This document shows positions 13,563-18,342 of a stretch of 18,342 bases of DNA, piece after piece. Made by a program: the position numbers and the translations under genes. Every line of letters starts with the position of its first letter. The first letter of the stretch is position 1. This stretch comes from DATLBA01 sp035527275. GTDB lineage: Bacteria; Planctomycetota; Phycisphaerae; FEN-1346. The notes under the pieces are model-generated. The model saw nothing but the letters and a program-made list of their open reading frames with translations. It was not told the origin of the DNA and searched no databases. The stretch spans positions 1 through 18,342 of the forward strand of contig DATLBA010000046.1 of the NCBI GenBank assembly GCA_035527275.1, given 5' to 3'.

Positions 13563-15058
13563 TGCTCAAGACAGGGTTCATTGATGAGGTCGAAGTCGAA
13601 CTTGAGTTCGCGGGCGGGCAACGTCACGTCGATATTCGCTTCGGGATCCTCAACCATGGCGTCCTTGATCGAGACGAACGCTCCGAGGCTCGCGACATCA
13701 GAATCGGCGTCATCGGCACATCCAACCTGATTGACGGCTTCCTGGACTGGCTTGAGACGTGTAGCAAAGGTGTTGACGCCAAGGAGACAAAGAAGCCTAA
13801 TCTCTTTCCCCGCTTCCCGGGTTTCGGCAAGGATTCCCCGTTCAATGCGGAGCGGGTTTGTGAGGCTCGCGCAAGACGTAGCCTTTCTGCCGGGGCCATC
13901 GCATCCCTGGGCAGGCTTACGACCCCTGGCGATATCGTCAGGCAGGCGGCAAGCCTCTACCTGGCGGAGATGGATTACCTGGTCAACGAGACGCAACCTC
14001 ACATCATCTTCTGCATCGTTCCGGATGAACTGAGCGAGCAACTGGATCGGGCGGTCGAGATCGCGCCGCTCCCAGGGCATCGTTCGCAGCGCGATAGGAA
14101 TGATGCGACAAGGCATCGGCACGATTTTCATCATTGCCTGAAAGCCGAGGTCATGCGTTACCACACTCCCATTCAACTGGCTTTGCCATCAACGTTCGGC
14201 ATGGGAACTCGCGGCAAAGCCACGAAGAAGAAGCGGCGGAGGCAACGTTCCAGACCACGGCAGTTACAGGACCCGGCTACTCGGGCATGGAACTTGTTTA
14301 CCGCCATGTATTACAAGGCAGGAGGCACCCCTTGGCGTCTGCCCCGCGAGGCCAGTGACTATGCCACATGCTACGTCGGCGTGAGTTTTTACAGAAGCCT
14401 CGACGAGAAGACTGTCATGACCAGCATTGCACAAGTTTTCAACGAACGCGGCGAGGGGATCGTGGTGCGAGGCGCACAGGCGAGGATATCCAAGGAGGAC
14501 CGGACACCCCATCTGACTGAGGGTGATTCGGCGGAGTTACTGATCCAGGCCCTCCAGAGGTACAGGGACGAGCACAGGAACATGCCCGCCCGAGTGGTCC
14601 TGCACAAGAGCTCGTATTTCACGCCAGAGGAACTGGCGGGCTTTCATGGGGGCCTGGAGCAGGAACGGGTGACAATGGCGGACATGCTGAGCATCCGAAG
14701 GAGTTTCATACGCCTCTTCCGTACGGGGCAGTATCCTGTCTTGCGCGGAACGCATATGCCTCTGGGGCCCGATCGCCATTTGCTATACACCCGGGGCAGC
14801 GTGCCTTTCTTCGAAACCTACCCCGGCCTATACGCCCCACGGGCCCTTGAGGTGCGACTGGACTCTGTTGAGAGGTCCCAAGAGGCGCTGTGCCGCGAAA
14901 TCCTGGCCCTCACAAAGATGAACTGGAACAGCACTGAGTTTGACATGCTCGAACCGATTACGCTTCACGCTGCCGGGAGCGTTGGGGACATCCTCAAGTA
15001 TGTCCCGATTGATGCGCCAGGCGACCGCATCGCACGGCGGTACAGTTTCTATATGTGA
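13562..15058 (+). CDS. short prokaryotic Argonaute (MID-PIWI), catalytically inactive
   Basis: A 498-aa short pAgo, guide-binding sensor of the system. The MID domain (about 45-215) begins IRIGVIGTSNLIDGFLDWLE and has NLFPRFPGF (80-88); candidate 5'-phosphate contacts are K194 (HHCLKAEVM), Q205 (TPIQL) and K252 (YYKAGG). The PIWI domain (about 240-498) shows DPATRAWNLFTAMYYKAGG, YVGVSFYRS and a C-terminal KMNWNSTEFDMLEPIT. The first catalytic Asp, expected in GVSF, is Ser275, and the third, expected in VVLHKSS, is Ser350/351, so target slicing is not expected, as in other short pAgos. A basic patch (about 216-234, KKKRRRQRSRPRQ) joins MID to PIWI. The ATG at 13562 shares its A with the upstream stop (TGATG), implying coupled, stoichiometric production. 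There is no PAZ and no N domain. Confidence 0.92.
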   Translation: MLKTGFIDEVEVELEFAGGQRHVDIRFGILNHGVLDRDERSEARDIRIGVIGTSNLIDGFLDWLETCSKGVDAKETKKPNLFPRFPGFGKDSPFNAERVCEARARRSLSAGAIASLGRLTTPGDIVRQAASLYLAEMDYLVNETQPHIIFCIVPDELSEQLDRAVEIAPLPGHRSQRDRNDATRHRHDFHHCLKAEVMRYHTPIQLALPSTFGMGTRGKATKKKRRRQRSRPRQLQDPATRAWNLFTAMYYKAGGTPWRLPREASDYATCYVGVSFYRSLDEKTVMTSIAQVFNERGEGIVVRGAQARISKEDRTPHLTEGDSAELLIQALQRYRDEHRNMPARVVLHKSSYFTPEELAGFHGGLEQERVTMADMLSIRRSFIRLFRTGQYPVLRGTHMPLGPDRHLLYTRGSVPFFETYPGLYAPRALEVRLDSVERSQEALCREILALTKMNWNSTEFDMLEPITLHAAGSVGDILKYVPIDAPGDRIARRYSFYM

Positions 15059-15082
15059 ATTGGGAATTCGGGGGAACCCAAT
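15059..15082 (+). terminator. weak hairpin after the Argonaute gene
   Basis: ATTGGG (15059-15064) and CCCAAT (15077-15082) give a 6-bp stem with a 12-nt loop directly after the stop codon. No T-run follows, so it is at best a weak terminator or an mRNA 3'-end structure. Confidence 0.3.
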
Positions 15083-15105
15083 ACTGATATCGGTTTTCCG
15101 TTTTC

Positions 15106-15133
15106 TCCCTGTTCGCCGTTGGACCCCTTCGGG
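15106..15133. repeat. intergenic repeat, copy 2 (TTGGACCCCTT type)
   Basis: Matches the copy at 10298-10326: TCCCTGT, a short variable part, then GTTGGACCCCTT and GGG. It lies between the Argonaute gene and the GH16 gene promoter. Confidence 0.5.
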
Positions 15134-15170
15134 CCGCAATCACTCGCTCCCCCCGCCCGCGGTTTTTTCC

Positions 15171-15198
15171 TTGAAAAGACGGCTAACTGAGGTATATT
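15171..15198 (+). promoter_or_regulatory. promoter of the GH16 gene
   Basis: TTGAAA (15171-15176), a 16-bp spacer and TATATT (15193-15198); each hexamer matches five of six consensus bases. The leader to the ATG at 15272 is about 67 nt. Confidence 0.65.
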
Positions 15199-15271
15199 GA
15201 CGGTTGTTGCTGTGGGGAAAGTAGAAGTGGGTTCGCATCTCATGCCGTGCCAAGGGCACAAGGGGGAGCCG

Positions 15272-16381
15272 ATGAACCGCTCGCCGATCTTCGTCGTGGT
15301 TGTACTTGCGTGGGGCCTGGCGGGCCAAGTTTTCGCCGGACCGTGCGATGGGATCGACTTCGATACGGTCATCTTCAGGGAAGATTTCACCGGACCAGAC
15401 GGTAGCCTGCCTGACAGCGACTGGGTCATCGGGCATCCGGAAGACACGTCCGGGTGGCATTTGCAGGGGAGGACGTTCTTCCCTACACCCAGCCAACATC
15501 CAACCGCGCCATTCCCGCACTTGCAGGACAACGCCTGCGTCATCACGCACTACAATTACAACCCCTACGAGAAAATTACGCCGGAACACCCAAAGAAGGA
15601 GACGTTTCTCGGCGGTGAACTTCACACGGACTTGAAATTCGAACCGACCCAGTGCTACCGCTTCGAGGCCAGGGTCCGATGGCCCCAAGCCCCGAGGGGG
15701 CTGGTTACTTCGTTCTTCACCTACGGGTACGATGAGCCGAACAAGGACAGCGACGAGATCGACTTCGAGTACCTCTCCAACGAGGTGTTCGACCTTTCCC
15801 GGCAGGTCTTGACGAATACCTGGGATGATTCTCAGCAGAAGCCCGTGCAGGTCGTGATGCCGGATGCGTTTGACCTGACGGAGTGGCAGACTTTCCGCTT
15901 TTATTGGTGCCCGGATACCTGCGTCAAGTGGACTTGGATCGATCCTGGCACCGGGAATGAGGTGACGCTGCGCATGGAGGACATCTCGCACTTTCCCGAC
16001 GAAGCGATGTCGCTTTACTTCAACTTCTGGGCCGCAGATGCTCTTTGGGAGAAGGCCTACGATGCCAACCTCGAAGCGGACCAGGAGGACAACGAGGTGA
16101 AGTACGAGTACTTCATCGACTATGCTGAGGTCCGAATACCCGAGCCGCTGCCGGGCGACGCCAACCTGGACGGGACCACCAACGCCTTGGACTACGTGGT
16201 CGTGTCGAACCACTACAACATCGGCTCGACGTGGACCGAGGGCGACGTCAACGGCGACGGCGCGGTCAACGCGCTGGACTACGTGGTGATCTCGAACAAC
16301 TATGGCGCCCACGCGCCCGAGCCCGCCACCCTGGCCCTCCTGGGCCTCGGCGGCCTCCTCCTCGGCCGAAATCGACGCTAA
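15272..16381 (+). CDS. secreted GH16-like glycoside hydrolase with dockerin and PEP-CTERM
   Basis: A 369-aa exported protein. Residues 1-22 form a signal peptide (MNRSPIFVVVVLAWGLAGQV, FA). The catalytic part (about 30-290) shows the GH16 signature DEIDFEYL with the paired acids E162 and E166 around D164 (nucleophile and acid/base in the family), preceded by TSFFTYGYDEP and followed by FRFYW and a late W-rich segment. GH16 enzymes hydrolyse beta-1,3/1,4-glucans or galactans such as laminarin, agar or carrageenan; which one is not readable. A type I dockerin with two calcium-loop repeats (GDANLDGTTNALDYVV and GDVNGDGAVNALDYVV, about 295-345) follows, and the end is a PEP-CTERM tag (PEPATLALLGLGGLLLG, then RNRR) for exosortase-type sorting. 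ATG 15272 has GGGGGAG 5 nt upstream; an earlier in-frame ATG (15197) would bury the signal peptide. It has its own promoter, so linkage with the Argonaute operon is only physical. Confidence 0.85.
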   Translation: MNRSPIFVVVVLAWGLAGQVFAGPCDGIDFDTVIFREDFTGPDGSLPDSDWVIGHPEDTSGWHLQGRTFFPTPSQHPTAPFPHLQDNACVITHYNYNPYEKITPEHPKKETFLGGELHTDLKFEPTQCYRFEARVRWPQAPRGLVTSFFTYGYDEPNKDSDEIDFEYLSNEVFDLSRQVLTNTWDDSQQKPVQVVMPDAFDLTEWQTFRFYWCPDTCVKWTWIDPGTGNEVTLRMEDISHFPDEAMSLYFNFWAADALWEKAYDANLEADQEDNEVKYEYFIDYAEVRIPEPLPGDANLDGTTNALDYVVVSNHYNIGSTWTEGDVNGDGAVNALDYVVISNNYGAHAPEPATLALLGLGGLLLGRNRR

Positions 16382-16400
16382 AACGAGTCCCCCGCGCCGT

Positions 16401-16474
16401 CATGTTTAGCCGCGAGCCAACGGCGAGCGCGCGCCGTTGCCGTCCACGTTTAGCCGCGGCCGGCACGGCCGCGG
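16401..16474. repeat. two GTTTAGCCGC hairpin elements
   Basis: CATGTTTAGCCGC (16401-16413) is followed by GAGCC-AA-CGGC-type pairing, and CACGTTTAGCCGC (16445-16457) by the perfect stem CCGCGGCCG/CGGCCGCGG (16454-16474, 3-nt loop). A third CATGTTTAGCCGC is at 10277-10289 after ispG. A small dispersed family. Confidence 0.6.
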
Positions 16475-16492
16475 AGAAAAAAGAATCCTGAC

Positions 16493-16525
16493 GAGCGGCG
16501 TCCCACGGGACGCCGCTCTCTTTTT
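16493..16525 (+). terminator. rho-independent terminator after the GH16 gene
   Basis: GAGCGGCGTCCC (16493-16504) and GGGACGCCGCTC (16507-16518) form a perfect stem (the innermost pairs open to make the loop), then TCTTTTT. The stem core equals that of the minus-strand terminator at 10380-10407. Confidence 0.8.
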
Positions 16526-16550
16526 CGCCCCCGCGCGCATGCCGTCAACG

Positions 16551-16590
16551 CCCGCAGATGAGCCCCGGCCTTTCGGGGCGAATCTGCGGG
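16551..16590. repeat. 40-nt hairpin with tandem G-A internal loop
   Basis: CCCGCAGAT/ATCTGCGGG (16551-16559 with 16582-16590) and GCCCCG/CGGGGC (16562-16567 with 16574-16579) are stacked around a symmetric GA/GA internal loop (16560-61, 16580-81), with a 6-nt apical loop. Paired sheared G-A mismatches are a structured-RNA trait. No associated gene is visible. Confidence 0.6.
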
Positions 16591-16627
16591 ATGCCGTTCT
16601 TTCCGTATTCCGGGCCTGCCCCGGCGA

Positions 16628-16756
16628 CTTGTCACGGCGTAGTTCCGGCACGCCGGAACGAAGCCGGGTCCGCCGCCATTCGTCATCCTGCCCGCCATAG
16701 TCCCGGCGCGCTCGCCCCGCCTGCCCCGTTGGGGTTGGGGCCGGGACGACGGCGGG
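16628..16756. repeat. composite repeat cluster, downstream copy
   Basis: Module one (16628-16670: CACGGCGTAGT, palindrome TTCCGGCACGCCGGAA, CGAAGCCGGGT) is followed by module two (16687-16708: CCTGCCCGCC to CGGCG), the order found at 11828-11896. The stretch ends with another GC palindromic part (16709-16756). Confidence 0.7.
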
Positions 16757-17134
16757 TCGGATTCCGGGTTTGATTCGTCATTCGATCCTCGGATTTCGTC
16801 ATTCCGTAACCCCCTATTCCCGCTTTTCTCTGCGATCTTCCATGAAGCCGGGTCGGTCAAGGGAATTTTGCCGGTGACACGTTCAGTCTTCCATCCGGGC
16901 TGCTGCGGCGGTCGCGTGCAAGGCGACGGTCGTCGGTCCGCAGGCCCATTTGATTATGCGAGGCCGCCCATTCTCAGCGTCGGGCTCTACGGCCCCAGAC
17001 CGCAGACCGGGCTGACCTCGTGCGTGTCGCGGCGAACCTCCTTGTCCGGTTCCGGTTCGGGGCCTCCGCCCCGTGTCGTTTCCCTAGTGCCCGCTGTATT
17101 TCTTAAGCCGTTGAACGTCCGCGCTCGATTCCCC
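16757..17134. other. gene-free spacer downstream of the IS110 transposase
   Basis: No coding region, promoter or T-tract terminator is convincing here. One hairpin stands out: CGGGGC-CTCC-GCCCCG near 17058-17073. In IS1111-type members of this family the element's RNA lies on this side, so the stretch may contain the right end of the insertion sequence, but no end could be placed. Confidence 0.4.
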
Positions 17135-18226
17135 TCAGGCGAGGACGCCCGCCTCCGTCCCGGCGCGCCGGGACTGCGCAGGCGTCTCGGCCGGCCGACA
17201 CGGCCGCCACGCCGTTCCGTCCCGGAGCATGGCCCAGGCGAAGACCGCCAGCCGCCGGGCGACCGCCACGATGGCCACCTTGCGGCGGGCGCGGCTACCG
17301 CGATGCACCCGCTCGTAGATCGCCCGCAGCCGTCCGTTCCAACGCAGACCGAGCCATGCCACCTCCACCAGCAACGCCCGGGCCAGCGGGTTGCCGTGAC
17401 GCGTGATCCGGCCGTGGCGGTCCATCGCCCCGGACTGGAACTGACGCGGCACGAGGCCGAGGTAACTGCCCACCTGTCGGCCCGAACGGAACCGGTTCGG
17501 GTCATCGAACAGGGCCACCAGCAACTCGGCCAGACGCGGGCCCACGCCCGGAATCGTCCGCAGCCGCGCGACCCGCTGGTCCGCCTCCGCCACGGTGTCG
17601 AGTTTCGCCTCGACCGTCGCCACCTGGGCCTCCAGATGGGCCAACGCCTCCAGTTCCAACGCCAGTTCGCCCCGCCACAGGTCCTCGGGACCGACGTCGG
17701 CCAGCGACCGCGCCAACACTTCGAGCGACGCCAGCGTCTGATGCGTCCAGCCTCCGGCGCCCCGCGGCATCGTCTCGCCGACCGACGCCAGGATCGCCCG
17801 GATCCGATTCTTGACCGCCGTCCGACGCGCGACCAGCCGCGCCCGATAGGCGATCAGCCCACGCCACTGCCGCGTGGCTGCCTGCGGCACGTGCACCGTC
17901 GGCAACTGCCCCGCCGCCGACAGGTCCGCCAGACGAACCGCGTCCACCCGGTCGGTCTTGCGCCGCGTGTGTCGCCAACGCCACGCCTCGTGCGCCACGT
18001 TCGCCACCTCGATCTGGCGGACGCCGGCCTCGCGGGCCGCGTCGTGCACCCACCCGGCCAGGGGACCGATCTCGAACACCAGCCGGTCCGGTCGGCCTTC
18101 CGCAAACAGCCGCCCCAGGACCGCCGGCTCCGTGCGGACCGTCTTAAAACCGCACTCCCCCGTCGCCGTGTCCACCGTGTACGCCACGCTCTTGCTTTTC
18201 CCCAGGTCCAGTGCGAGAATCCTCAT
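17135..18226 (-). CDS. IS110-family transposase (DEDD)
   Basis: A 363-aa recombinase of the IS110/IS1111 family. The N-terminal RuvC-like DEDD domain has D7 (LALDLGKSKS), E52 (LVFEIGPLAGW), and D92 and D95 (RRKTDRVDAVRLADL). The C-terminal transposase domain contains a helix-hairpin-helix (IPGVGPRLAELL, about 225-236) and RQFQSGAMDRHGRITRHGN with the presumed catalytic Ser265. ATG 18226 is preceded by GGAAGGAG. The gene is intact and long enough to be active. The C-terminal residues 351-357 are encoded by an 18-bp palindrome (17157-17174) that resembles repeats in the surrounding spacer. The family is guided by an RNA encoded in the element's non-coding end. Confidence 0.95.
   Translation of the reverse strand: MRILALDLGKSKSVAYTVDTATGECGFKTVRTEPAVLGRLFAEGRPDRLVFEIGPLAGWVHDAAREAGVRQIEVANVAHEAWRWRHTRRKTDRVDAVRLADLSAAGQLPTVHVPQAATRQWRGLIAYRARLVARRTAVKNRIRAILASVGETMPRGAGGWTHQTLASLEVLARSLADVGPEDLWRGELALELEALAHLEAQVATVEAKLDTVAEADQRVARLRTIPGVGPRLAELLVALFDDPNRFRSGRQVGSYLGLVPRQFQSGAMDRHGRITRHGNPLARALLVEVAWLGLRWNGRLRAIYERVHRGSRARRKVAIVAVARRLAVFAWAMLRDGTAWRPCRPAETPAQSRRAGTEAGVLA
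17157..17174. repeat. 18-bp palindrome in the 3' end of the transposase gene
   Basis: GTCCCGGCGCGCCGGGAC is a perfect palindrome. Its core CCCGGCGCGCCGGG is also at 11789-11802, and the start CCCGGCGCGC at 16702-16711. It supplies the last part of the transposase reading frame. Confidence 0.65.
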
Positions 18227-18328
18227 GCCGGGTCTCCTTCCGTTCACGCTCGTGGGCGACCCCCCATGGGTCAGCCCGTTGGTGATTGGGCCTTCGAGCT
18301 CCAATCTTAGCGGAACCGGAGACCCGGC
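18227..18328 (-). ncRNA. structured leader of the IS110 transposase, candidate bridge RNA region
   Basis: GCCGGGTCTCC (18227-18237) and GGAGACCCGGC (18318-18328) are perfect inverted repeats enclosing 80 bp directly before the transposase ATG, so the ribosome site is in the stem. Inside are two smaller hairpins: GGGC-G-ACCC/GGGT-CA-GCCC (18254-18277) and GATTGG/CCAATC (18284-18306). IS110-group elements encode their guide RNA on this side. The window ends at 18342, so the left end cannot be defined. Confidence 0.4.
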
Positions 18329-18342
18329 TTGCATAGTTTCTC

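Noticed and set aside
13334..14176. A 280-codon minus-strand frame across the junction of the nuclease and Argonaute genes
   Set aside because: It spans two coupled plus-strand genes with recognisable domains and has no motifs.
16868..18310. A 480-codon plus-strand frame opposite the transposase
   Set aside because: It is antisense to an intact IS110 transposase and consists mainly of Arg/Pro-rich low-complexity sequence.

Overview
This window looks like a chromosomal segment of a GC-rich Planctomycetota bacterium, most likely Phycisphaerae-like. The main clue is a secreted protein that combines a type I dockerin and a PEP-CTERM anchor. The other clues are sigma70-like promoters (TTGACA/TATAAT style) and intergenic spaces packed with short GC-rich palindromic repeats. 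The taxonomy is inference. No rRNA or tRNA was seen.

Layout. 1-3.7 kb: queE (7-deazaguanine/queuosine precursor synthesis), then ppdK (pyruvate phosphate dikinase) with its own promoter, a leader hairpin and a strong terminator. 3.8-5.8 kb: a DUF4126 membrane protein facing a class I methyltransferase, then an MntA/HepT toxin-antitoxin pair. 5.8-9 kb: an ECF-type Ni/Co uptake operon on the minus strand (cbiM, PDGLE/CbiN-like, cbiQ, cbiO) with nikR upstream, so nickel is the likely substrate. 9.1-10.3 kb: ispG (MEP isoprenoid pathway), apparently read from a leaderless promoter and carrying an in-frame palindromic repeat inside the gene. 10.4-11.5 kb: a predicted outer-membrane beta-barrel protein on the minus strand.

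12.2-15.1 kb is the most interesting part. It is a two-gene operon, less GC-rich than its surroundings by eye, encoding a DUF4365 nuclease-APAZ protein and a short Argonaute (MID-PIWI) that lacks PIWI catalytic residues. This matches the SPARDA class of short-Argonaute immune systems. A small unrecognised reading frame lies directly upstream and overlaps the nuclease start by 4 nt. 15.2-16.4 kb: a secreted GH16-like glycosidase with dockerin and PEP-CTERM. 16.4-18.3 kb: a repeat-rich spacer and an IS110-family transposase whose leader is closed by a perfect 11-bp inverted repeat, a candidate for the element's structured (bridge-type) RNA.

Two repeat clusters, at about 11.7-11.9 kb and 16.6-16.75 kb, share modules in the same order and bracket the Argonaute-GH16 segment. 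With the nearby IS110 and the TA pair, the right half reads as an accessory region set into a housekeeping backbone.
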